A stretch of DNA of 32,299 nucleotides from assembly GCA_019683695.1 (NCBI GenBank), contig JADGHX010000038.1, positions 1 through 32,299 of the forward strand, in the 5' to 3' direction. A program made the translations under genes and the position numbers. Shown here one piece after another: positions 1 through 9,348 of the stretch (the stretch's first letter is position 1; each line of letters starts with the position of its first letter). Origin of the DNA: Steroidobacteraceae bacterium (GTDB lineage: Bacteria > Pseudomonadota > Gammaproteobacteria > Steroidobacterales > Steroidobacteraceae). The notes under the pieces are model-generated. The model did not search any database. It saw only the letters and a list, made by a program, of their open reading frames with translations, and had not been told where the DNA came from.

Positions 1-405
1 GGCTTGGACGATCCCAGCAATCTCGGAGGCTATCTGTACCGTACCGCCTGCAAGCTGGCGACGGCGTACTGGCGCGGTGAGCTCTCGAGGCGCTACGACC
101 ACGATGGCGAGCTGCTCTCGAGCCTGCACGACGAGTCGCTCTCGCTCGAGGAAGCGCTCGATCACGATCTGCTCGCGAAATCCGTGCGCGAGCTGATGAC
201 GAAGCTCTCCGTGCCGCGCGATCGCGAGGTGCTCGAGCGCTTCTACCTGCGCGAGGAGCCTCGCAGCGCCATCCGTGAATCGATGAACCTCACGGAGCTG
301 CAGTTCAATCAGGTTTTGTGGCGTGCTCGACAGCGTTTTGCCGAAATCTTGCGTAAACAGGGGTTCGCAGGGAATGGCTACGCAGCGCACTCAGAGGACG
401 GGTGA
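1..405 (+). CDS. ECF-type RNA polymerase sigma factor, 5'-truncated by window edge
   Basis: The reading frame is open from the first base, so the true start lies outside the window; only the last ~134 residues are present. The visible N-terminal part (NLGGYLYRTACKLATAYWR) matches the region 2.3-2.4 helix of sigma-70-type factors, where small sigma factors have an 'AYLYRIARNLA'-like segment. A linker rich in Asp/Glu follows, then a region 4 helix-turn-helix (around VPRDREVLERFYL to LWRARQRFAEIL) that would read the -35 element. The gene ends 7 bases before the start of a zinc-finger anti-sigma gene, the usual sigma/anti-sigma arrangement. The family assignment is firm; the regulon and signal cannot be read from sequence. 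The TTG at position 4 is probably not the real start. Confidence 0.85.
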   Translation, partial: GLDDPSNLGGYLYRTACKLATAYWRGELSRRYDHDGELLSSLHDESLSLEEALDHDLLAKSVRELMTKLSVPRDREVLERFYLREEPRSAIRESMNLTELQFNQVLWRARQRFAEILRKQGFAGNGYAAHSEDG

Positions 406-412
406 AAGAACA

Positions 413-1045
413 ATGGAACACATGCAGTTCAAATCGAATCAGACCGCCGCGGCCTACGTCGCGCACGAGTTGACGGAGCAGCAGCAGGAAGCGTTCGAGC
501 TGCACATGATGGGGTGCTCCGAGTGCGTGAACGACGTCGAGGCCTGGCGCGTCATCAGGAGCCACATGCCGGACGCCACGGTCGTGCCGGCGGCGAAGCC
601 CTTCCGCAAGCCCTGGTGGGCTGGCTGGGGCCTTGCGGCCTCGTTCGTCGGCGCCATGGGCATCAGCGGGCTCGCGGGGTGGTTCGGGCATTCCCTGCTC
701 CGCCCCGATCTCGATACAACCGAAACCGCCATCTTCAACATGCCCGCTCTCACGCGCGGTGTGAGCGAGTGCCACACGCTGCCCATCGCGGCGAACGCGC
801 GCGCGGTGGTGCTGCGTGTGCCGGGCATCGCGTCCGAACGCAGCCTCGTCGCCACGAACGAGTCGGGCCGGGAGCTTCCGGCTGCGCGGTACTCCACGCG
901 CAAGCAGCGCGACGGCAGCTGGGTCTTGCGGTTCGATGCGGATTTTTTACAGAACGCACCCGCGTATCTCGTCACGCGCAACCCGGACGGGGCGGACGAA
1001 TCGCTCGGCTGCGTCATCGCCGCAGTGGCCCCGCCTGCGGGCTGA
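413..1045 (+). CDS. Membrane-anchored zinc-finger anti-sigma factor
   Basis: The 210-residue protein starts at the ATG at 413, chosen because GGTGAAAG lies just upstream and the zinc motif sits near the resulting N-terminus; the frame is open further upstream but overlaps the sigma gene. The N-terminal cytoplasmic part carries an H-x3-C-x2-C signature (HMMGCSEC), preceded by a Gln/Glu-rich helix, as in ZAS-type anti-sigma domains that bind a sigma factor. One transmembrane helix follows (WWAGWGLAASFVGAMGISGL). The C-terminal ~110 residues would lie in the periplasm and include a beta-rich segment that I do not recognise. Position directly after the sigma gene implies that it inhibits that factor and releases it on an envelope signal; this is inferred from family knowledge. 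Confidence 0.8.
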   Translation: MEHMQFKSNQTAAAYVAHELTEQQQEAFELHMMGCSECVNDVEAWRVIRSHMPDATVVPAAKPFRKPWWAGWGLAASFVGAMGISGLAGWFGHSLLRPDLDTTETAIFNMPALTRGVSECHTLPIAANARAVVLRVPGIASERSLVATNESGRELPAARYSTRKQRDGSWVLRFDADFLQNAPAYLVTRNPDGADESLGCVIAAVAPPAG

Positions 1046-1371
1046 AGCCTGATCACACACTCCCAAACGCATCGCTTCGAACGGCCGCCGCGTGAGGCGG
1101 CCGTGAGGCCGTGACTTTTCGTTCACGCCCGGGACGCCGCGCTTCGGCGGCCGCTGCCAGCGTTGCATGCCACTCGGGGCACTCATCGGGCTGCCATTCG
1201 CGCTGAACCCGGTTGCCCGGCCCTCGAGCCCATACGCATCCGTTGCCGCATAAGACTCGGAAGCCTCCCCCACGGGCGTTGAGACGGTGCGCAAGGCAAT
1301 GGCGGAGAACGCCTTCCCGAACCCGGTTCCTGCGCAACGCGCCAGCGCTCGGACGGCGCGAGTGCCCGCGA
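1046..1371. other. Non-coding stretch between convergent genes
   Basis: This 326-base gap lies between the stop of the anti-sigma gene and the stop of the minus-strand exonuclease. A perfect inverted repeat, ACGGCCGCC (1081-1089) and GGCGGCCGT (1096-1104) with a 6-base loop, could form a 9-bp hairpin 35 bases after the anti-sigma stop. It has no adjacent T-run, so it is only a possible terminator or pause site. Several open frames cross the region on the minus strand, but none has a recognisable motif. No RNA gene is visible. Confidence 0.5.
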
Positions 1372-2334
1372 TCAGTGGGCCGGCGAAGGCAGCTGGGCCA
1401 GGCGCTCGGCCTGCTTGCGAAGGAAGGGCCCGAACCGCTGCACGTCGTAGAAGCGCGTGAGGGCGGAAAGATCCGGAGGCCTGCGGCGCAGACCGTCCGC
1501 AGTCACCTCGAGCGGCACGTTGCACATCACCGCAGTGAGCTGCCGCGCGAGGAACGCCGCTTCACGATGCTCGCGCAACCTGGCGCCCAGCGTGACGGCA
1601 CCTCGCAGCTTGAGTGTGAGCACGCGATCGAGGTTCGCATAGAGCTCATCGAGTGAGCTGAACTCGGCCATCAGCGCCGCGGCCGTCTTCGGGCCAATGC
1701 CCGGGATCCCGGGAATGTTGTCGACGGCATCCCCCACGAGCGCGAGGTAATCCGCGAAGCGCTCGGGAGGCACGCCGAAGTAGCGCACCACGTCGTGGTA
1801 GCTGTACGGGTTGCGCCCGAAGTCCCAGTAGACATCGCCTTCGCGGATCACCTGAGCGAGATCCTTGTCCCGGGTGATCACTGTGGCACGCACGCCTTGC
1901 TCGCGCATGCGCGTGGCGAGCGTGCCTATGATGTCGTCGGCCTCGTACTCGTCGCTCGAGAGCGCTGTGACACCGAGGCATCTGCAGAGCTCCATGCAGC
2001 GTTCGAACTGCACTTCCAGATCCAGCGGCGGCGGGTCGCGATGCGCCTTGTATGGCGGATAGATGCGGTTGCGAAAGCACTTCGCGAGACTGCGGTCGAA
2101 CGCCACGGCGATGTAACGCGGCCGTGCGCGCTCGAGCAGATCCCCCAGCATGCGTGCGAAGCCGAACACTGCATGCACCGGATAACCATCGCGATCCACC
2201 ATTTCCGGCGGCAACGAGTGGTAGGCCCGGAAGACGTAGACGGACGCGTCAACGAGATAAATCAGAACACCTTCTCCCGGAAAGCCGGACCGCACGCGGA
2301 GCGCGCTACGCGCGCCTGACACATCGGCACGCAT
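1372..2334 (-). CDS. 5'-3' exonuclease (Pol I N-terminal / ExoIX-like flap endonuclease family)
   Basis: Homology to the 5'-3' exonuclease family begins at IYLVDASVYVFRAYHSLPP and runs to the end. Visible motifs are the N-terminal Asp (LVDAS), the Arg/Lys-rich arch region (FRNRIYPPYKAHR), the acidic metal-binding cluster (SSDEYEADDIIGTLA and TRDKDLAQVI), and the H3TH DNA-binding segment (GDAVDNIPGIPGIGPKTAAALM). There is no polymerase domain, so this is a stand-alone nuclease for 5' flaps and primers in replication or repair. The start is uncertain: the ATG at 2334 is used here, with GTG at 2295 and TTG at 2373 as alternatives. The only good ribosome site (GGGAGAAGG) sits just before a CTG (2265) or ATT (2262) at the start of homology. 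An HNH endonuclease gene lies upstream on the same strand. Confidence 0.88.
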   Translation of the reverse strand: MRADVSGARSALRVRSGFPGEGVLIYLVDASVYVFRAYHSLPPEMVDRDGYPVHAVFGFARMLGDLLERARPRYIAVAFDRSLAKCFRNRIYPPYKAHRDPPPLDLEVQFERCMELCRCLGVTALSSDEYEADDIIGTLATRMREQGVRATVITRDKDLAQVIREGDVYWDFGRNPYSYHDVVRYFGVPPERFADYLALVGDAVDNIPGIPGIGPKTAAALMAEFSSLDELYANLDRVLTLKLRGAVTLGARLREHREAAFLARQLTAVMCNVPLEVTADGLRRRPPDLSALTRFYDVQRFGPFLRKQAERLAQLPSPAH

Positions 2335-2433
2335 GGACGTGCGATGCCGCGCTGGGGCGGAGCCATCGCCCAAGAGGGATTCTCCCCGAACGGGCCGTCA
2401 GGCGTCGACAGGGTAAACGAAGCCGTGGCGCGC

Positions 2434-3108
2434 TCAGCTCAGCCAGCGCTGAATGCGGTCGTGCAACGGGCTCGAGCGCGGGAAGTGCGCGAGAAGGTAT
2501 TCCATCTGGTCCGCCAGCACGCGGCGACCCTTCAGGAAGATGTACTCCGCGTACGTGGGCGTGAAGGGCACCGCGATGAGCTGCATTTTGGCCTGCTCCG
2601 GCGTGCGGGAGGCCTTGTGATTGTTGCAGCGTCTGCAGGCCGTGACGACGTTGGTCCACACGTCCGCTCCGCCCTGGCTGAACGGCCGGATGTGATCGCG
2701 TGAGAGTTCCCGCGAGGGAAACCGCAGGCCGCAGTACATGCAGAGGTACGCGTCCCGCCGGAACAGCGTCTGATTGTTCAGCGGAGGCACATAGTCGTGC
2801 CGCGTGTTCCCCGGGTTGCCCGTGTGCCCCAGCGTGGCGACGATGGAGTTCACCTCGAGCACCGTGCGTCGGCCCGTGATGGCGTTCGTGCCGCCGTACA
2901 GCTTGTAGAGGGGCGAACCGCAGGTGTAGGCCACCTGATCCTGGTGATACAGCCGCGCAGCCTCACGGTAGTCGATCCACTCGAGCGGCATGCCGGCCAC
3001 ATCGGTCCGGAGCACGAGCTGGGACAGGCCGCGGGCAACCGGGCTCGCCACGATACGCAGGTCATCGTGGGAACCGTGATCGGCCTTGTCCAGATCGATA
3101 CCTAACAT
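2434..3108 (-). CDS. HNH endonuclease family protein
   Basis: The 224-residue protein contains a C-terminal HNH nuclease fold. A CMYC knuckle is followed by a DH catalytic pair (LSRDHIRPFS), the central Asn (ADVWTNVVTACRRC), and a second CxxC plus the final His (CRRCNNHKAS). The four cysteines would bind a structural zinc. The ~110-residue N-terminal part (from LRTDVAGMPLEWIDYREAA) is seen in a widespread family of stand-alone chromosomal HNH proteins whose role is not known to me; I see no intron or intein context. The ATG at 3108 was chosen because upstream sequence in frame looks non-coding. A weak promoter-like pair (TTGAAT, 18 bases, TATCTT at 3118-3147) ends only 9 bases before the ATG, which would give a leaderless or very short leader. 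The exonuclease gene follows about 100 bases downstream. Confidence 0.85.
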   Translation of the reverse strand: MLGIDLDKADHGSHDDLRIVASPVARGLSQLVLRTDVAGMPLEWIDYREAARLYHQDQVAYTCGSPLYKLYGGTNAITGRRTVLEVNSIVATLGHTGNPGNTRHDYVPPLNNQTLFRRDAYLCMYCGLRFPSRELSRDHIRPFSQGGADVWTNVVTACRRCNNHKASRTPEQAKMQLIAVPFTPTYAEYIFLKGRRVLADQMEYLLAHFPRSSPLHDRIQRWLS

Positions 3109-3227
3109 GGGCGCTGTAAGATACGGCAAGTTTGTGCAAGAATTCAACGAGACAACATCTTCATTTACCTTGAATTTTTGAGGCCCGTGGCCGCGCTCGC
3201 CACGAAACGCCCGGCCAAGAGACACGC

Positions 3228-4352
3228 ATGCCCGTAACAATCGGTGCGCTCCGCGAGAGCGCGTCACACGAAAGCCGTGTGAGTGTGGTCCCCGAAGTGG
3301 CGCAGAAGCTCGCACAAACGGGCGCCCGTGTGGTCCTGGAGCGCGGCGCCGGCGGGCGCGCGAACTTCCCGGATGCCCTCTACCAGGGCGTCGAATGGGC
3401 CGACTCGCCCGGGGCGGTGCTCGCCGCCGCGGACGTGCTGCTCACCGTGCAGCCGCTCGGCGTCGAGCAGATCCAGCAGCTGAGGCCGGGCGCCGTGGTC
3501 ATCGGCTTCCTGCAGCCCTACGCCCGCAAGAACGAGGTGCTTGCGCTCCGGGACCGCAGGATCACGAGCTTTGCGGTCGAGCTGATCCCGCGCATTTCCC
3601 GCGCGCAGTCGATGGACGCCCTGTCCTCGCAGGCGGCCATTGCCGGCTACAAGGCCGTGCTCATCGCCGCGAGCCATCTGCAGAAGTTCCTCCCGATGCT
3701 GACCACCGCCGCGGGCACCATCCGGCCCTCGCAGGTGCTGGTCATTGGCGCAGGCGTCGCAGGCCTTCAGGCCATTGCTACCGCCCGCCGGCTCGGCGCG
3801 GTCGTGGAGGCTTACGACGTGCGCAGCGCCACGCGCGAGCAGGTGAAGTCACTCGGCGCGAAATTCGTCGAGACCGGTGTGAGCGCCGAAGGCGCCGGCG
3901 GCTATGCCCGCGAGCTCACGGAGGAGGAAAAGCGCAAGCAGCAGGAAGTGCTGGATTCGCGCATCGCCGCGGCGGATGCCGTGGTCACCACCGCGGCGGT
4001 GCCCGGCCGGCCGGCGCCGAAGATCATCTCGCGCGCGGCGGTGGAACGCATGCGCCCCGGCTCCGTGATCGTGGACATCGCGGCCGAGCAAGGCGGCAAC
4101 TGCGAGCTCACGCGCGCCGGCGAGGTGGTCACGCACAACGGCGTGAGCATCGTGGGCCCGGTGAACCTGCCGGCGCAGCTCGCCTACAACGCAAGCGAGA
4201 TGTACGCGCGGAACCTGCTCAATTTCCTGAAGCCGGCCATTCACGATGCGCAGCTGAAGATCGACTGGAGTGACGAGGTGTTTGCCCAGTCGTGCCTCAC
4301 GCACGAGGGCGCGATCCGGCACGAGCCGACACGCAAGGCGCTCGAATCCTGA
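3228..4352 (+). CDS. pntAA: Proton-translocating NAD(P) transhydrogenase, subunit alpha part 1 (NAD(H)-binding dI)
   Basis: This 374-residue protein is the cytoplasmic NAD(H)-binding domain I of the membrane transhydrogenase, which passes hydride between NADH and NADP+ using the proton gradient. It has the alanine dehydrogenase/PNT N-terminal domain, beginning with the IGALRES and E-x-RV-x-VVPE pattern, then the conserved loop RAQSMDALSSQA (about residues 124-136). The Rossmann domain has a VIGAGVAGLQA dinucleotide-binding loop near 172-182. The protein ends after dI, so this is the split form, in which the short membrane part of alpha is encoded by the next gene, as in Rhodospirillum rubrum. 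ATG start with an AAGAGA sequence upstream. It is the first gene of the pnt operon. Confidence 0.95.
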   Translation: MPVTIGALRESASHESRVSVVPEVAQKLAQTGARVVLERGAGGRANFPDALYQGVEWADSPGAVLAAADVLLTVQPLGVEQIQQLRPGAVVIGFLQPYARKNEVLALRDRRITSFAVELIPRISRAQSMDALSSQAAIAGYKAVLIAASHLQKFLPMLTTAAGTIRPSQVLVIGAGVAGLQAIATARRLGAVVEAYDVRSATREQVKSLGAKFVETGVSAEGAGGYARELTEEEKRKQQEVLDSRIAAADAVVTTAAVPGRPAPKIISRAAVERMRPGSVIVDIAAEQGGNCELTRAGEVVTHNGVSIVGPVNLPAQLAYNASEMYARNLLNFLKPAIHDAQLKIDWSDEVFAQSCLTHEGAIRHEPTRKALES

Positions 4353-4380
4353 CGGCCTGCGGGCCCGGGGGGAGTCATCC

Positions 4381-4688
4381 ATGACGGGAATCGTTGCACT
4401 CTACATTTTCATGCTGGCCGCGTTCACCGGGTATGAGGTGATCTCGCGGGTGCCGGTGATCCTGCACACGCCGCTCATGTCGGGGTCGAACTTCGTGCAC
4501 GGCATCGTGCTCGTGGGCGCCATGGTGGCGCTGGGCAACGCGGACACCCCACTCGAGAAGACCATCGGCTTCATCGGCGTGCTGCTCGCGGCCGGCAACG
4601 CGGTCGGCGGCTATGTGGTGACGGAGCGCATGCTCGAGATGTTCAAGTCGAGCAATGCGAAGGCGAAGCCCGGTCCGGGAGCGCACTG

Positions 4689-4689
<1 letters not shown>
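4381..4689 (+). CDS. pntAB: NAD(P) transhydrogenase subunit alpha part 2 (membrane dII)
   Basis: This 102-residue membrane protein has about three hydrophobic helices (near residues 4-22, 38-52, 60-80). It carries the family pattern GYEVISRVPVILHTPLMSG followed by NFVHGI, which is conserved in the alpha membrane segment of transhydrogenases. Together with the PntB membrane helices it forms the proton channel. The start at 4381 was chosen because GGGGGGAG lies 6 bases upstream and homology begins there; the open frame extends upstream into pntAA but out of its coding frame. Its stop codon overlaps the ATG of pntB by one base (TGATG), which indicates translational coupling. Confidence 0.93.
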
Positions 4690-6113
<1,424 letters not shown>

Positions 6114-6135
6114 TCGCAACGGGCGCTGAAGCGAC

Positions 6136-6543
6136 GTGGCATACGAGGTTCCCCTTCTTCGCAGCCTGATCGCCGTGGGCGCCGGGTTCTTCGCCACGGC
6201 CGTGCTGTCGTTGGGCGGGGACCTGACCTTCAGTCATCTCGCCCCCCATGCGTTCGATGGAAATGGCCGCCCGAGCACGGACGAAGCGTACGCAATCATC
6301 GCCGCCTACACCGCGTTATTCGGCTTTGCGGGTGGGTACATCGCAGCCCGCATCGCCTCGCGCCGGCATGTGGCTCACGCGGTGGCGAGCGGCCTTCTCA
6401 CGCTCGCGATCAGCGGGGTCGTCGCGTTTTTCATGTGGGATGCCACACCCGCCTGGTACAACGTGACGAACCTGCTGCTCATCCTTCCCGTGGCATTTCT
6501 GGGCGGCAAGCTTCGCGAGCTGCAGCTCGCGCGCAACGCCTGA
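6136..6543 (+). CDS. Hypothetical four-helix membrane protein
   Basis: I do not recognise this 135-residue protein. It has about four hydrophobic segments (near residues 7-27, 50-72, 80-98 and 108-127), a Gly-rich stretch (ALFGFAGGYIAARIA) with small-residue packing, and few charged residues outside a short loop (HAFDGNGRPSTDE). The GTG start at 6136 leaves 22 bases after pntB, so it is probably the last gene of the pnt transcript, but no functional link to transhydrogenase is shown by the sequence. The ribosome site is weak. The next gene, on the opposite strand, ends only 5 bases away, so no room remains for a terminator outside coding sequence. Confidence 0.75.
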   Translation: MAYEVPLLRSLIAVGAGFFATAVLSLGGDLTFSHLAPHAFDGNGRPSTDEAYAIIAAYTALFGFAGGYIAARIASRRHVAHAVASGLLTLAISGVVAFFMWDATPAWYNVTNLLLILPVAFLGGKLRELQLARNA

Positions 6544-6548
6544 ACCGG

Positions 6549-9269
6549 TCAGGCGCGGCCCACGACCCGTGCCACCGTGCTGACGAGTTGCCTCGGCTCC
6601 ACGGGCTTCACGATGTGCAGATTGAAGCCTGCCGTGAGCGCACGATCGCGATCTTCCGGCCGACCGTAGGCGTTGAGCGCGATCGCGGGAATTTGCGCAA
6701 CACGCGGTATCTTTCGCACGGCCTGCACAAGGTCGTACCCCGTGCCGTTCGGCATGGCAATGTCGCTGACGAGCGCATCCGGCCGATGCCGGTCGAGCAG
6801 CTCGAGGGCGCCACGGACGGAGCTCGCGGCCATCACGGTGGCACCGGCGTACCGCAGCGCTGTGCTGATGAGCTCGCGCGCGTCCGCGTCATCATCCACG
6901 ACCAGCACGCTCAGGTTTGCGAGGAGTGCGCTGGCCGCTGCGCCGTCGATCCTGCCCGCAATCGATTCCGGTGACACGGCGACCGGTGAAACTGCGTCTG
7001 CGCTCAGCATGGGAATGCGCACCGTGAACGTGGAGCCGCGGTACTCCCCTTCGCTTTCCGCACTGGCCGTGCCTCCATGCACCTCCGCAAGATGGCGCAC
7101 GAGCGCCAGACCGATACCGAGACCTCCATGCGCGCGCGAAGGAGATGAGGTGCCCTGACGGAAGCGCTCGAACACGTGAGGCAGCACCTCTTTCGAAATG
7201 CCGATGCCGGTATCGGCCACACGCAGCACCGCCTCCGCACCCTCCGCAATGAGCGAGACGTCGATGCGTCCACTCGCGGGGGTGAACTTCAGGGAATTCG
7301 TGAGCAGATTCCACGCGACCTGCTGCAGGCGGTCCGGGTCACCCGAAATGGTCCTGACTCGCGGGTCCACTTCGAGCGTGAGCGTGATCTGCTTCGCTTC
7401 GGCCGTCGGCCTCACGGACTCCACTGCCGTTTGCACCACCGAGGCGAAATCCACGCGCTGCATGTCGAGGCGCAGATTGCCGGTGACGACGCGCGACATG
7501 TCCAGCAGGTCTTCTATGAGCTGCGCCTGTGCGCGCGTGTTGCGCTCCACGACTTCGAGCGCGTGCTCGCGTTGTGCTTCATTGAGGCTCCCGCTGCGGA
7601 GCAGCCTCACCCAGCCGAATATGGCGTTCAGCGGACTGCGCAGCTCATGCGAGACGGTAGCGACGAATTCGTCCTTGCTGCGACTCACGGCCTCGGCCTC
7701 GCGGCGTGCTTCCTGCTCGTGCTGCAGAATCATCTGGCGCCGGCGCTCGGTTTCGCGTTGCTGAGAAGCGTCCCGGAACACGAGCACGATTCCGATGAGC
7801 GTGCCATCGGCCGCCCGAATGGGCGCCGCACTGTCCTCGATCGGGGTTTCCCGACCATCGCGGGCGATCAGCACGGCGTGATTGGCGAGCCCCACCACGC
7901 GCCCGTCGCGAAACACCCTGTCGACAGGGCTCGACGCGCGCTCGCGCGTTTCCTCCTGCACGATGTGGAACACCTGCTCGATCGGCTTGCCCACTGCGTC
8001 CGCTTCGCTCCAGCCAGTGAGCGTCTGAGCCACGGGATTGAGCAACGTGATGTGCCCGGCCGGATCCGTGGTAATCACCGCATCGCCAATGCTGTGCAAC
8101 GTGACGGCGAGCCGGGCCTGATCCTTTTCGCTCGCCGATCGCGCCACCCGTTCGGCCAGCAGCGCCTGGTCGCGCTCGCGAATGCGGGCGTCGAGGATGG
8201 CGGCGGCCTCGAGCAGCCCCGTCGACATCTCGTCCGCCTCGACGATGCGCGATCGAATCGGCACCACGGGCTCTCCTCGGGCCAGTGCACGGGCGGCGGC
8301 GGCGCTGGCGGTGAGTGCGCGGACGATGAACGAGCTCAGGATCAGCGCGCAAATCACGCCCACGCCCAGCACGAATGCACCGGCGAGCCCGAGCGCCCAC
8401 ATCGAACGACGAATCGGCCCGTCAATGTCTGTGGCGGGCAGCCCGATGCCCACAGTCCAGCCCGTGATCGGGGAGCGACTGAGCGCCGCGTACGACGGAA
8501 GGCCATCGAGCATCTCGGAGCGCCAGCTTCCTTCGCGCACGCGAATGGCCATCCTCTGGAAGTCCTGCTTCGCGAGTGTGCCGACGTATTCGCGCTCGGA
8601 ACGCGTGCGCGCCATGACGCGACCCGTGTTGTCGACCAGCGCGATCACCCCGTTCGTGGGCACACTCTGCCGCGTCAGAATTGCGCTGAGGCTCGAGGTG
8701 CGAATCTGCGCGGCGAGCGCGTAGCGCACCTCGCCTGATCGCACCACGGGTACGGCAACGATGAAGAAGCTGTCGCCGTCTGCATCCTGAAAGAGATTGG
8801 ATACCGTGAAACGCTGCGTCTCGAATACCGTCCTCGCCCATTCCGCCGTTGTGAACGCGGGCGCTTCCTCGGGGCCGAGCGACGTGTCGGCAATCACGGC
8901 ACCGGAAGGGTGTACCAGCAGGAGCGCGTACCAGCCCGGCTGGGAAGGCACGAGCCGTAGCGCGACCTCGTTGAAGGCAGCCCGATCAGGCTCGTTGAAG
9001 AGCTCTACCGCGGCAAAGGCGAGCAGTGTGCCGCGCACGCTCTCCACGTACTGATCCACAGCCACCGAAACGGCACGCGCCGTTTCGACATTGCGGCGCT
9101 CAATGATGGCGACTTGATCGTGGGACGAGCGAAAGATGAGCACGCCGGCGAAGACGCCCAGCGGCAGCGTGATGGTCAGTACCAGGAGCGCAAGTATTTC
9201 CCTCAGCCGCAGCTTGCCAAAGGCCACGCATGGCACCCCGATCGAGGACGCATTTTCCGCACGCTTCAC
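6549..9269 (-). CDS. Hybrid sensor histidine kinase (Cache-PAS-HisKA-HATPase-REC)
   Basis: The 906-residue protein has a transmembrane helix near residues 25-46, a periplasmic sensor region of about 240 residues resembling a double Cache domain, a second helix near 290-316, and a HAMP-like linker. A PAS domain follows (from LAVTLHSIGDAVITTDPAG), with a following PAC-like segment. The HisKA box has phospho-acceptor H541 (VSHELRSPLN). The HATPase has an N box (WNLLTNSLKF) and two glycine loops (VADTGIGI, GLGIGLALVRH). The C-terminal receiver has an acidic pocket (VVDDDADA), phospho-acceptor D836 and K888. Where receivers normally have Ser/Thr, this one has N866. GTG start; an internal start is possible. 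There is no adjacent response regulator, so the output is likely phosphotransfer to a partner elsewhere. The ligand cannot be told from sequence. Confidence 0.92.
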   Translation of the reverse strand: MKRAENASSIGVPCVAFGKLRLREILALLVLTITLPLGVFAGVLIFRSSHDQVAIIERRNVETARAVSVAVDQYVESVRGTLLAFAAVELFNEPDRAAFNEVALRLVPSQPGWYALLLVHPSGAVIADTSLGPEEAPAFTTAEWARTVFETQRFTVSNLFQDADGDSFFIVAVPVVRSGEVRYALAAQIRTSSLSAILTRQSVPTNGVIALVDNTGRVMARTRSEREYVGTLAKQDFQRMAIRVREGSWRSEMLDGLPSYAALSRSPITGWTVGIGLPATDIDGPIRRSMWALGLAGAFVLGVGVICALILSSFIVRALTASAAAARALARGEPVVPIRSRIVEADEMSTGLLEAAAILDARIRERDQALLAERVARSASEKDQARLAVTLHSIGDAVITTDPAGHITLLNPVAQTLTGWSEADAVGKPIEQVFHIVQEETRERASSPVDRVFRDGRVVGLANHAVLIARDGRETPIEDSAAPIRAADGTLIGIVLVFRDASQQRETERRRQMILQHEQEARREAEAVSRSKDEFVATVSHELRSPLNAIFGWVRLLRSGSLNEAQREHALEVVERNTRAQAQLIEDLLDMSRVVTGNLRLDMQRVDFASVVQTAVESVRPTAEAKQITLTLEVDPRVRTISGDPDRLQQVAWNLLTNSLKFTPASGRIDVSLIAEGAEAVLRVADTGIGISKEVLPHVFERFRQGTSSPSRAHGGLGIGLALVRHLAEVHGGTASAESEGEYRGSTFTVRIPMLSADAVSPVAVSPESIAGRIDGAAASALLANLSVLVVDDDADARELISTALRYAGATVMAASSVRGALELLDRHRPDALVSDIAMPNGTGYDLVQAVRKIPRVAQIPAIALNAYGRPEDRDRALTAGFNLHIVKPVEPRQLVSTVARVVGRA

Positions 9270-9348
9270 TCGAGCGTCGCGGGCTGGCGACGAGTCTATC
9301 TGCCCCTCGGCTCATGTGCACGGTGGAACCGTGCGCAAGGGGGGTGTA

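Noticed and set aside
1081-1104. Hairpin as a firm rho-independent terminator
   Set aside because: The stem is perfect, but no T-run follows directly on either strand, so it is only mentioned as possible.
2434-3108. HNH gene as homing endonuclease, intron or retron component
   Set aside because: No split host gene, intron structure, reverse transcriptase or ncRNA is seen; the protein fits a stand-alone chromosomal HNH family.
1372-3108. Exonuclease plus HNH pair as an anti-phage defence island
   Set aside because: No sensor, NTPase, modification enzyme or other defence gene is nearby, and the neighbours are housekeeping genes.
7176-8738. 520-codon plus-strand frame inside the histidine kinase
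   Set aside because: It is a shadow of the kinase gene: the sequence is rich in His/Arg/Ala with no domain, and all kinase motifs are intact on the minus strand.
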